Assembly (NCBI GenBank): GCA_024195265.1
Contig: JAJLRJ010000002.1
Coordinates: 16,688,764 to 16,752,763 of the forward strand
From: Dendrophyllia cribrosa
Taxonomy: Eukaryota; Cnidaria; Anthozoa; Scleractinia; Dendrophylliidae
Length of the DNA stretch: 64,000 bases
Direction: 5' to 3'
Shown: positions 52,701-61,954 of the stretch, piece by piece
Layout: each line of letters begins with the position of its first letter
How positions within the stretch are numbered: the stretch's first letter is position 1
Notes under the pieces: model-generated
What the model was told of the DNA's origin: nothing
The model's database searches: none
The model's input: only the letters and a program-made list of their open reading frames with translations
Translations under genes and position numbers: made by a program

Positions 52701-54752
52701 CAGCAATGTTACCTTATATGTCAAAAGCTTATCACAGGTTGTTTGTTGTAGCCTACCACAACAAGTCATACACACTGTTTACATACACGTACACTGCATA
52801 CACAGTGAGGACATGAGCCAACCGAGGACATGTTTGATCACCACATGGGTTGTTTTTTCAGTCTATGTGTTATGGTGTAGACCTTAAATGGTGGCCAATT
52901 TATTATTCTTTTGTATTCATTCTAATCAGCCTACCTAGCCTCATTTTTGAGCAAAAATTATTTTGAATTTTGCCATGCTAACAAGACTAGGTAGGCTAAT
53001 TAGCATTGAATAGAAAAGAATAATAAATCGGTTGCCATTTATGAATGAGGTCAAAAGATGCATGTATTACTAACAATACATATCTAGATCTATGTATCCT
53101 TACTTTGTCTCCTTGTCCTCCATAGCAAAAGCTCGAACTGTTCGCACATTTCCAAGTGCCTCATCAGCTAGAGCAGTTGCCTTGGCAACCTGTGCTTGAG
53201 CTGCCCTGGAGAGCCTCCTTAACAGTGAGCCAAACAAAGTGCCGCCAATAATTACAACTGGTAGAACAATCATCATAACAGTCGTCAGTTTAGGTGAAAT
53301 CACATAAAGTGATACCACACATCCAATAGTTTGTGTTGTGCTGCGAAGGCCTTGGGAAATAACCTGCTTAAATGCACTCTTAAAATCCTGGATATCAGAT
53401 GTCAACCTGTGGGCAGAGTGCAAACAAAGTCAATTTTCGAGCTAACCCTGTGAGGCAAGTTGGAACCAAAATCCTAAAAGTTCCAGTCTGTTTTTAGCCT
53501 GGCTTATTTTATCTGCCAGCTAAAATGCCAGAGGTTGCAGACTTGCCCAACAGACAAGTGACAGATAAAATCCACTAGCCCAACAGAACTTGAAAATCTA
53601 CATATTATTTGGTTGACAGGGGTCTTTGAACTTCCTGCTTGCTTGTGATTTTTCCATTGCACACTTTTGAGAAATAGTAAAAAAATGCCTCAAATTTCCC
53701 CCTTCCTACCACTTTGAGAACCCCACTGGCTTCCCTCTTTTTTCCTGCCCCCTATAGACTTCATGTCATTTTTTCTCCCATGTTTCCAACCCCTGTCTAC
53801 AACTTGAGACTATATAAGAATTGAAGAGTTTAATGCGAAAGGGGCATATATCACTGTTTTTTAATTGACAGTCAAAGGCTTATTTCCTAAAAATGTCACC
53901 ACTGTTTATGTACTGGACATTTGCTGTGGCTTAATACCCTAAGAAATTTAGCCTTCAGGAGATAAAATATAAATGAAGCAATGTTCAGTACACAAAATCC
54001 ACAGTACATGGAAACAATGGGCATTAGTTTGGAGCTTTTGTTTTCATGTTGACCAAAACTGCAATATATACACAACTAACCTGTTCACAAGTTCTCCAGT
54101 TTTGTGACTATCAAAGAAAGCAATATCTTGTCGTATCAGTGATGCAAACAAAGCATTGCGCATTCTCTCTGCTAACCTCTCACCAAGGCAAGAAAGAAAT
54201 GAGATGTAAGCAAATGTAAGGACTGCCTGAGCTCCATAAATTGAGATAAGTTTCATAGCAGGTTCTCTTAACACTTGGAAAAAATCAGTACTGTGCTGAC
54301 CGCCAGTTAAACTTGAGACAGCATTTACTAAGTTTCCAAGCATCAGCGGCAGTTCAATGTTAACCATGGCAACGGCAAAAGCACTTAAACTCGCTAACAG
54401 TAGAAGCCACAAATCAGGCCAAAGGAATTTCCAGAATTCTTTAAAGTCAAATTTTGGTGCTGGTGGTTTTGTTCCATTCTCTTGTTTTTTCTTAGTATGA
54501 TGCGATGCTGATTTATGGCTCAACTTCAAGCCACAATTAGCAGAGGAGATCTTTGATCTGATAACCAGCCCACCAACAGCTAAAAGCCCTGCATACTTTA
54601 AAAAGGACCAGTGACCAGCTAAAGAATTTGGTTTCTTTTCCAAGATCTTCCAGATGTGCAGAGCTCTCCATCTCGTACCAAAGTCATTCACCTTCTTCTT
54701 TGCAAAGATTTTAATACTGCGTTCTTCCCTGGGAATTACTGGTCTATAACTC
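40777..54752 (-). CDS. ABCB8: ABCB8-like mitochondrial ABC half-transporter (5' incomplete)
   Basis: Exons are 54752-54081, 53406-53104, 52453-52250, 51611-51212, 49868-49797, 48664-48608, 48326-48268, 47984-47922, 47248-47190, 44182-44132, 42614-42577, 40857-40777. Phases agree at every junction (about 685 residues). The N-terminal exon gives the membrane-domain start ([20 protein letters not shown], then [13 protein letters not shown]). Later exons give [22 protein letters not shown] sequence and [12 protein letters not shown]. The nucleotide-binding domain has Walker [11 protein letters not shown]-loop GFIHQ, signature VSGGQKQR, Walker [12 protein letters not shown]-loop SALDAESE and H-loop AHRLST. 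ABCB8 is an inner-mitochondrial-membrane half-transporter linked to iron export and K-ATP function (known family role). The first coding exon with the targeting presequence must lie upstream of 54752 (phase 2 needed) and was not found. The 48268 donor is GTCACA, a weak site. Confidence 0.93.
40934..41330. repeat. Foldback, GGATAGCGCTATCC family, copy 2
   Basis: GTTGTTTAAAAGGCGGATAG is mirrored by GCTATCCACCTTTTAAACAAC. It contains another foldback (41169-41270) as a nested insertion. It lies between the last two coding exons of the ABCB8-like gene. Confidence 0.75.
41169..41270. repeat. Nested GC-rich foldback
   Basis: CTAGCCTGCGAACAAGCTCTCGG is mirrored by CCGAGAGCTTGCTCGCAGGCTAG; ACTTAT flanks both sides, suggesting a target duplication. 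Confidence 0.75.
42050..42125 (-). mobile_element. tRNA-like sequence (SINE head)
   Basis: The minus strand contains CAGTGGTCTAGTGGTAAGG (A-box-like) and CCGGGTTCGATTCTAGG (B box at 42057-42067). The acceptor stem does not pair and no CCA-type end is seen, so I treat it as tRNA-derived repeat sequence, not a functional tRNA gene. Confidence 0.5.
42841..43082. repeat. Foldback with ATTGACCGTATTTATACTAG ends
   Basis: The left end ATTGACCGTATTTATACTAG and the right CTAGTACAAATACGGCCAAT are inverted. The interior repeats GACGGCTAAG / CTTAGCCGTC and GGTCGTC words many times, giving a multi-stem palindrome. Confidence 0.75.
43338..43530. repeat. MITE related to 6183-6466, copy 3
   Basis: Begins TAGAGTAGTTTTTATTTGAG and has AACCAAAGTAATTACTCTG + ACCAATCACAGC; ends CACTCAAATAAAAAATGGC. 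Confidence 0.7.
44084..44117. repeat. AAAT microsatellite
   Basis: About seven AAAT units just downstream (minus-strand sense) of the 44182-44132 exon. Confidence 0.8.
44266..46784. repeat. 84 bp minisatellite, about 30 copies
   Basis: The unit contains GGGGTATTCTGTATG, GGTGGGGGTGTGCTGCTGGG, ACTCTGAAACCCTTATCC and TATACCAGACTATGTTAATG. Because 84 is divisible by 3, it gives a long plus-strand open frame of 28-residue repeats, broken by single-base indels near 45838 and 46488. It lies in the intron between exons 47248-47190 and 44182-44132 of the ABCB8-like gene and is antisense to it. Variants at the GTGCTGCTG / GTGCCGCTG / GTGTCGCTG position show a six-unit period. Confidence 0.97.
46785..47143. 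repeat. Parent interspersed repeat of the minisatellite, copy 1
   Basis: It continues directly from the last minisatellite unit: CAGCTGATTTTACAACCC, ACACCGAAAATCCCTATCC, ACCACTGATCAGTTTCC, GGCACATACACATATA, ending at a run of 14 C. It aligns with 55190-55640. Confidence 0.75.
47617..47706. repeat. Short mariner/pogo-type MITE
   Basis: TACAGTTGAACCACTGC near the left end and GAGGTTTGACTGTA at the right form inverted termini around GGACACCTCC / GGTGTCC words. Confidence 0.55.
48911..49482. repeat. ~570 bp MITE with long inverted ends
   Basis: AAAGTGCAACTGAACCC...AAATCTCCTGTTTGTCCTGATTAC is mirrored by GTAATCAGGACAATTAGGAGATTT...GGGGTTAGTTGCACTT. TGACGTCA-containing stretches lie inside both halves (near 49089 and 49276). 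Located in an ABCB8 intron; the open frames within are not supported as genes. Confidence 0.75.
50670..50960 (+). mobile_element. tRNA-derived SINE, nearly complete
   Basis: The head GTGGTGAGAGCACTCGCCTCC is followed by a perfect B box GGTTCAATTCC at 50727-50737. Then come a GTTGAGTTTGTTGTTGGTTC body, a CTCCGGTTTTCCCCTCTCC segment, and a tail ending AAATAAAGTGATTTATTAAT with TTAA repeats. Head fragments of the same family are seen near 10517-10560, and the body word near 11189. Confidence 0.75.
52886..53041. repeat. Foldback in ABCB8 intron
   Basis: AAATGGTGGCCAATTTATTATTC is mirrored by GAATAATAAATCGGTTGCCATTT; TAGCCTACCTAGCC-like words pair in the centre. Confidence 0.75.
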
Positions 54753-55070
54753 CTACAAATAAATTAATACAAATCAATCTTCAAAGTGTGTTTAAACATA
54801 TACAGATGGACATAATTTTCTATACAATAAATGTCAGAGACTGAAAAAATGTTTTGGCACTTCTGGCCATCTCTATACACTGGCCAGCATGTGCCATCTG
54901 TGGGAGGGCAGGAAGGCCAATGATTAGGTACTATGTAAGCCTATGTATAATGTCCTGCACGCAGCAGGGCACTACATGTATGTGAATGTGGAGTCTGCTT
55001 CTGCAATTCTACTGAAAATCGGGTGTAATATAACTTGTAATATGAGTGTTTAAGACTGGCTAAAAGCCTG

Positions 55071-55640
55071 TCTGAAACCCTTACCCTTAGTCTGAAGTGT
55101 CAGACGCTTTTTCGCCCTACCCCCTGTGGGTGCCAGTGCCCACGGGGGGTAGGCCCTTACCCTATACCAGATCATGTTCAGCTGATTTTGCAACCCCATA
55201 CTAGACTACATGTAGACACCAAAAATCCCTACCCTATCCCAGAACTGTATCACTATTAAAGTCCAACATACAACAATAAAATGCTATCTTGCAATGTCAT
55301 ATTTTATTTCCGTTTAGGCAAGGCTCGTTCTCTTCGGAGTTTCAACTTCTATTATGCCGGGTGTTTCTTGGTGTTGCGGAAGTCATTGTTGGTTAGCTTT
55401 TGTGTTGTGGTGTGGGTATTGTTCAGTGTCTTTTGAATCTTTTGTTTCACGTCATTTGGTGATCACACCATCCGCAACACCAAGAAACTACCATTATGCC
55501 ACTGATCAGTTTCCCAGCAAATGATAATCTATTCCAGACTAAAACTCTGTGATTTCTATATCCTATCCCAGACTATTTAAACCGCTTGAAAACCATATCC
55601 TTCACAGGGGCACATACCCATATAGCTTAAACATGTACAT
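55071..55640. repeat. Parent interspersed repeat of the minisatellite, copy 2
   Basis: Carries a single unit-like start (TCTGAAACCCTTACCC, CTATACCAGATCATGTTCAG) and then follows 46785-47143. It is interrupted at 55359-55492 by a 134 bp MITE that is absent from copy 1. Confidence 0.75.
55359..55492. mobile_element. 134 bp hAT-like MITE with 8 bp target duplication, copy 1
   Basis: The ends GGGTGTTTCTTGGTGTTGCGG and CCGCAACACCAAGAAACTACC are inverted. ATTATGCC flanks both sides exactly (55351-55358 and 55493-55500). Eight-base duplications are characteristic of hAT-type transposition (family knowledge). Confidence 0.85.
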
Positions 55641-56252
55641 GAGTACCCCAATCCTGGGCTCAAGAGCCACCTCGCACCACCAAACAGCCAACCTCAGCAA
55701 TTAACAATTTTACAGCATACTCCAGTTTCATAAAAGTCTACAAACATGGGAGCCATATTCGCTGCAAATAAAGATATACCTGCCAAGTCTCATGCCTGCA
55801 AGTCCAAAACTCCGATCTCAAGCCAACTCACGCCTATGGAGCAATTTCTCACGCCTGACTTACAGATTTGAGCTATCAGCCTTAACTGATCGCATGATCC
55901 AATTAAAAATATAGCTACGTTCATGAAAATTTGGCACTTTTTTGTAGGATTTTATTGTTCTGAACATTACATTATGAGGTCCATAGAAACTTCAGAATTC
56001 TTCGGAACATCTTCGGACAACTTCAGACATCTTCAGAATAGATTGGGTTGTCTTCGGATTTGGTCGGCTCGCCTTCGGAAATCCTGGCACTCTCACGAAG
56101 AAATTCGGATGCCTATCACTCAGAAAAAGTTGGCAGGCATATAAAGACACATCGAGGTATTGTTTTCGAACTAAAGAAGCTCCTGGAACAACTTTTGCCT
56201 GCAACTATCGCATGCAACCTGCTCACGCCATACATACGACACAAATCGTGAC

Positions 56253-56369
56253 GTCTAAATCCGGTCATGTTAAAACACAGACTGCAGACCGTGCAGACCG
56301 TGTAGACTGAGTCTTTTTTTTTAACATGACCGTTTTAACATGACCGTTTTAACATGACCGGTCTAAATC
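56253..56369. repeat. Foldback with GGTCATGTTAAAAC words
   Basis: TAAATCCGGTCATGTTAAAAC on the left is mirrored by three direct GTTTTAACATGACCG units on the right; the centre contains GCAGACCGTGCAGACCGTG. Confidence 0.65.
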
Positions 56370-56547
56370 AGCCTACAACTCGCTCACAACTGTTGCATAC
56401 AACCAGGTACAACACGAAAAAAGTTGTAGGATTTTGAAACATGTTTTAAAATCCTACGACAATCGTAGCCACATACAATGTTATATGATGCGAGTTGTAT
56501 ACAATTTTTCGCCTAACGCAAGCAGACGCAAACATGCGACAAAGTTG

Positions 56548-56766
56548 TACAGTATGTGGCCCCTGGTCCGGCCGCGTCCGTGGTCCGGCCACTGCCGATT
56601 TTTATGTAATTTTCTGGCCGAAAACGAAGATTAAAAAAGAAAAAGATCAACAATCTCGAAAAGATTCATTTTTATTAAAACTTCGTTTTTTTTTTGCTGG
56701 AAAATTACATAAAAAACGGCAGTGGCCGGACCACGGACGCGGCCGGACCAGGGGCCACATACTGTA
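56548..56766. repeat. GC-rich palindromic element
   Basis: TACAGTATGTGGCCCCTGG + TCCGGCCGCGTCCG is mirrored by CGGACGCGGCCGGA + CCAGGGGCCACATACTGTA. Arms are about 90 bp and nearly exact. Confidence 0.85.
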
Positions 56767-57159
56767 CTGTGTAAATCGGCCTTTATAAGCCCAAAACGTC
56801 TGAAAAGGAAGACAACTAGTAAGCTTAGCTAACTGTATTTAGCCATTAAGGTGGTCTGTTTTCATAAAAACCTTGTAACTGCAGTAATCCTTGGAAATCC
56901 AGAAAAGGCATATCTATGCAGAGAGGAACTGCAAAGCTTCGAGATCAAGAAAGGATACATTTTACCGGTTTCTGTCTAGAGATTTTAGCCGGGTTCATCC
57001 GCCATCTTTGCACGTCTCCGGGATCCGTCCCAGGCTACTCGAGGAACTAGTTTTTAACGCCTTGTCGTTTTTGTTTGTTGAGAGCACAGGGAAACCAGGC
57101 GTACACTCCGCAACATTGAAGATGGACGCCAGAAAATGCTAACAAAGAACGATTTAAGT

Positions 57160-57293
57160 GGGTGTTTCTTGGTCTTGCGGAAGCCATTGTTGGTTAGCTT
57201 TTGTGTTGTGGTGTGGGTATTGTTCAGTGTCTTTTGAATCTTTTGTTTTACGTCATTTGGTGATCACACCATCCGCAACACCAAGAAACTACC
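57160..57293. mobile_element. 134 bp hAT-like MITE with 8 bp target duplication, copy 2
   Basis: Same length, ends and orientation as 55359-55492, differing at a few bases (for example GGTCTTGCGG for GGTGTTGCGG). ATTTAAGT flanks both sides (57152-57159 and 57294-57301). Confidence 0.85.
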
Positions 57294-59374
57294 ATTTAAG
57301 TTCACCTACCACATTCACTGTTGTATTTGTTAGTCAGTCCATTGCTGTATAAAATGCAGTGTATTGCCGCTACGAAAACATACCACAGTTAAAGTGAGTT
57401 AACAGCCTCAAAATTACTGCCGTATGCAGACCGAGATAATGGTCTCCTTCGTGATCATCAAAACATGTGGATTCGGGGTTAAAAAGACGCGGCATAAGAA
57501 CTTGGAACCGAGCCAAACGCGTACTAAATCATCAGTCATGATCAGTTTCGCGTAATTGTGAATCTGCCCATATTTCTGCATGATTTTGGAAATAAACCCG
57601 ATAGCGTTGTGACGATTTCTGCCCGATTGATTGGTGGTTTGCATTTTTCTCGTATAAGCTAAGTGTGCTGTATATTTGGGGTACCATGAAACTCAGGGTA
57701 GTTACAACTAAGATATCGATAAACGGCAGAGATTTAAGCTGTTATTGTTTTAAACTGAACGTTTGCGGAAGGAATGGATAATTAGCCTCGTAAACTAAAT
57801 ACAAATAATTCAGTGGTCTTGAAGATCCCTAAGATTGGCTAATTTTGTTCGTTCAGTTACTTCCTGTTTCTCAAGTATTGGATCGGGATGACGACAGAGA
57901 AAAGAGAAAATCATACAGCGGCTTGAACTGCAACTGCGAAGCATCACCCTCATCAGCCGTTGACCAGGAACTGTTGCAGTTTCGGCGGCTATCAACGGGA
58001 ATACAGTTCCCTGGCGCCTCCAGCGGCAGATGCCACTGAGTGATGCCTGGTCAGGCGTCATAGCAGCAAGTCTATGGTAAATAAAGAGCGTCCCAAGCAG
58101 CAGACCTCAAAGGTCTCGCTGTACATAGTGGTTAATCAGCGTGAAGTTGTGTAATACGTCTGACTATTTTAACGAGTCACTTTTTATTGTTTCGAGCCTT
58201 TAATATATTGTTTATCATACGACAGTCATCTTCACCTAATCTAAGTTTTTGAAAGTGATTTTCCTAGCGCGCGGTCAGCGCGCGGTCAGCGCGCGGTCAG
58301 AAGAGTGTAATAGTGTGCGTATTTGCACTTTAGAATGCTATGTCGAATAATCTGTTTTTCATGACATTTGGAAGGGACCCGTTTTTAGCCGTGACGGCGA
58401 GTAAAACTTCACTGATACAAAGCCAAGTCTACAGCCAAGTATACTGAATGCATGTGCTGCGGGAACAAACCAAAACACCACCATTGATTAACAATAAAGG
58501 TTTCTTGAAGGGACATTCTGATCAACTACAACAACAACAACAACATCAACGACTACAATTGGTTTGCAGTCCCCATAAATGTATGTAGACCAAATGCATA
58601 CATGACAGTAAAATGCTCAATGCAAGTTTTAAAGTTCAATGTTATATAAAGATTTGTGGTTTTATTGGTTATCTGGGGAAGCGTCTGAGAAGAGGAAAAC
58701 GGATTATTTGTAAAATGTAGTAAAATAAGAATAACAGGTGTTATGAGTTAGGATGGTTTAAAATTAGCAGTTTGAGTTATTTATTAATAGGTAGACACCA
58801 AAATAGACTGCTATTAACCCGGAATGCTCTCGTGTAACAGTAGATATCACCTGCTGTGTTAGTAAATGTGTTTACTAGTTTTGCAAACCAAAACTTCTTA
58901 AATGCATTTCATTGTTTTTTTTTTGTAAACATCATGGGCAATCTGTTCGGATAAAAGGACACGATTCCATCCCGGGTCTTTATAGAAAACAGTAATTTCT
59001 CTGGGATCACTTGAACAGATTGCTTTGTTTTTAAAGTGAAGGTAAGACTTGGAAATACTGATCTACTCCAGTGTCACGATATCATCACCATTTATTATAA
59101 TATAAATTGCAAAATTATATCGAGGCAAGATTTCAAGAAATTTTTGCGGACATTTACCTTTTATATTTCTGTTAAAGATATATTTTAAATGAAAGCGTTC
59201 CATGATCTATGAAGGCCAAGACCCCGACAAAGTTCGATCTAGTTTACTAAACTTTCCATAAAAAGGCAATATTTAAGTTTGGGTAGGTGTTTGTATTCTT
59301 TAAACCGGTCGACCTTTTATCCAACTTAATGAATATGCTGCCTATAGTTAACAATTAGATTCAGTATTCGCTCG

Positions 59375-59632
59375 TGATTTCTATCGCGTGATAGTTGATG
59401 AGGGCGAAAGCCATTGTTGTTAAGTTTTGAACGTCTAGTGATTTATACTAAAATAATTGGATTATTCGCTCTTGATTTCTATCGCGTGATAATACTTTTC
59501 ACAGACACTTCGAAAACGCGAAGAAGAGGTCGCCATTAGTCACTTTCTACAACAGAGATAGTGAGTATAGCGTAGCCAATAAGAGAACAGCATTCGTGAT
59601 AGAATGCTAGTAGATTTATACTAATATTATTT
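59375..59632. repeat. Interspersed repeat with CTATCGCGTGATAG ends, copy 2
   Basis: Opposite orientation to 24806-25067. Includes GATTTCTATCGCGTGATAG twice, CACTTCGAAAACGCGAAG and AGCGTAGCCAATAAG. Confidence 0.7.
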
Positions 59633-59713
59633 AGAAAACACTATTCTTTAAAGTATAATAATATTATTACAATAACATGCACATGCCTAAAGGCACCAAA
59701 ACTTTGAAATTCC

Positions 59714-60110
59714 CACGGGGGGTGACAACTCTAACAAACGCTGTTTGAGATACTGTGTGTAACTGAAAGTTGTCCCGAAAATTTGGAATAGAGGTTTTGC
59801 ACGGCAGCCATGTTGCATGGCAGGAACAATAGATTCTTTTCCCTATGGGAAAGAATGTTCTTTCTAATGCAAAACATTTTCATTGTTCCTGCCATGCAAC
59901 ATGGCTGCCGTGCAAAACCTCTATATCTTCCCGAATTTTTTCGGAGACATTCTCGCAAAAATTTCACACTTCCCGAAATTTTAACAAAATTAGCTCATGT
60001 TTCCCCGAAAAATTTTTGAGTCTCCCGATTCCCGGCAAAATCTTCAGATTCCCGGAAGAATTTTGTTTTTCTCCCGAAACAGACCTTCTTAGAGTTGTCA
60101 CCCCCTGTAA
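59714..60110. repeat. Nested foldback element
   Basis: The outer arms are GGGGGGTGACAACTCTAA and TTAGAGTTGTCACCCCC. The inner arms at 59788-59923 are ATAGAGGTTTTGCACGGCAG and CTGCCGTGCAAAACCTCTAT, around CATGTTGCATGGCAGGAACA. Between the arms, CCCGAAA and TTCCCGG words repeat. Confidence 0.75.
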
Positions 60111-61954
60111 TTCCCGAAATGTTTCTTTATTCTTGTGTTTCAAGACTTTCAACCAAAGGCCTTTTTGTTGTTGTTGTGTTTTTGCTGGGCCTGGCAGAAC
60201 TTAGATGGATGAAACTGAAATCAACGAAAAGTATGTTATTAGTGTTCCGTTGTGGATTTCGGGTAGTAAGGAGGGAGGGACGGGTGAAAATGCAATAAAG
60301 TTTAGGCCGCCTTTTTTGTCGCATAATAGTAATTAGAAGGAAAACAGTGCAGCAATGTCAAGATTCCAGGGTAAAACTTAGATATACTCTAGATTGAAAC
60401 TATTATTCCTAAATTAAAAGCCCAGTCCATATGATTTTACTTCTTTTGATTATTGGGAAAACTAGAAAACTCGCGGTGTGTTATAAGCGAACAGAGATAG
60501 ACCATGGGATCGCAGAGTTGAATCTATCCGGTTCTTGTTTGATTTAATGAACTCTAGCCTCATTATCACATGCTCTCAAACAGATTGAACTCTTAAATTT
60601 GGTTTTTAACTTTTCGTCAGATTCGCTCAGGCTGACGAAGGGCTAGCGCTCGAAACCAGTCGATAGCTTTGGAACCTCTTCACAGTGGCCAATTTACCTT
60701 ATCAACCAAATTTTAGCGTTTCAATCCCAGCGACGCAGTTCCACGGTTTCTTCAGAAACGCAACCCCTTTATTCACAGATTAAACTATCTTCAACTCTAG
60801 ACTCCTCAAACTAATTTAATTTCGTAGCCATATGACTTGGGTCGGTTAACTTCTTATGTTTTTTTTTTCATGCTCAGAGTTACTCTTTTCGGTTCAAGAC
60901 TCTGTCTAACAATCTTTCGGCCCATACCTACTATTAATTTTACACTCACCTCTATGCAAACTCGGGTCCTGGTCCCATTATAACTGAAATTCAATTGAAG
61001 CTGGCCGGGCTCGGACATTTTCTAAATCAAACGGAAATAATTTTCGCATACTTTATTCTGTTAAAACTGACTTTATATGGATAAATAGAATATGTTATTA
61101 ATAAACAGTTTTGTGTTCTCCTTGCAGATTCGAGTTTAATTTTTTTTATCTGAATTCAACAATTCGTGTCTTGCTTTTTCCCCTCTTAGGGACATATTTT
61201 TTCTTCCCTTTTCTCCACATTTTCTCTGACAAATGGGAGTAAATGAGATGGGACCAGTTAAAATAGTCTCTAATATTGTTTTGTTTATGCTTTGTTTTTA
61301 GCTCATCCTGATGCTTATTGTGTTCCTTGTGAATAATTTAAGGGAGAAAGCTATTTACGACCAGATAATAAACTCGAAAATTCTCTAATTTGCATCTACG
61401 TTAAATGGTATCGGTTAATAGCGGGAAGCCATGAGCTATTCTTACTAAACGATATCAACAAAATTGGAATAACAATACCAGAAATATAAATTTGCCTTTG
61501 GGTGATTTATACGCGTCTAAAGCAATAAAATGCGTCTTTATCATTGGCTGCAAAAGGAACACAACCATTCTTGTTTAAGTCGCTGCGCTATCGATACGCT
61601 ATTGAGAACATTACAACACCTGCAGTAGCTGTCAAAATGACTTCTCAACATGACAGGCATGAGTCGTTCTTGTGAAACATTTAATGGGTTCTCTTGACGT
61701 ATTCCGGCGCAAGATTGCGTTTACGATAAGGACTTGGAAACGTGATTGATGTGAAGATCCAACATTGCAATTGTATGTTATATACGGTATACCACATCAT
61801 TATGTCATGATCAAATGTTTGTTTTATGTATATCGATGTTATAGAATTCTCAGTTGAGAGTAGGTAAGCATTAGCTTACTCACATAGAAGTAATTTGTAC
61901 CCTTACAGGTTGACTGAGTAGCACATTTTACGAAGACAACATTGTTCTTGCGCA

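Larger units (their letters stand above)
54753..61954. other. Upstream of the ABCB8-like gene and intergenic; mostly repeats
   Basis: Should include the missing first exon and promoter of the ABCB8-like gene. A candidate N-terminal frame at 57644-57414 (minus) is basic and hydrophobic but has no donor in the required phase. Apart from the repeats listed separately, nothing gene-like is supported up to the ATG at 61955. Confidence 0.45.

Noticed and set aside
57414..57644. Candidate first exon of the ABCB8-like gene
   Set aside because: Basic and hydrophobic as a presequence might be, but no convincing donor leaves it in phase 2 as the next exon requires.
57810..58061. Second candidate ABCB8 presequence frame
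   Set aside because: Arg/Ser-rich, but the only donor-like site (GAA/GTAACT) is in phase 0, not 2.
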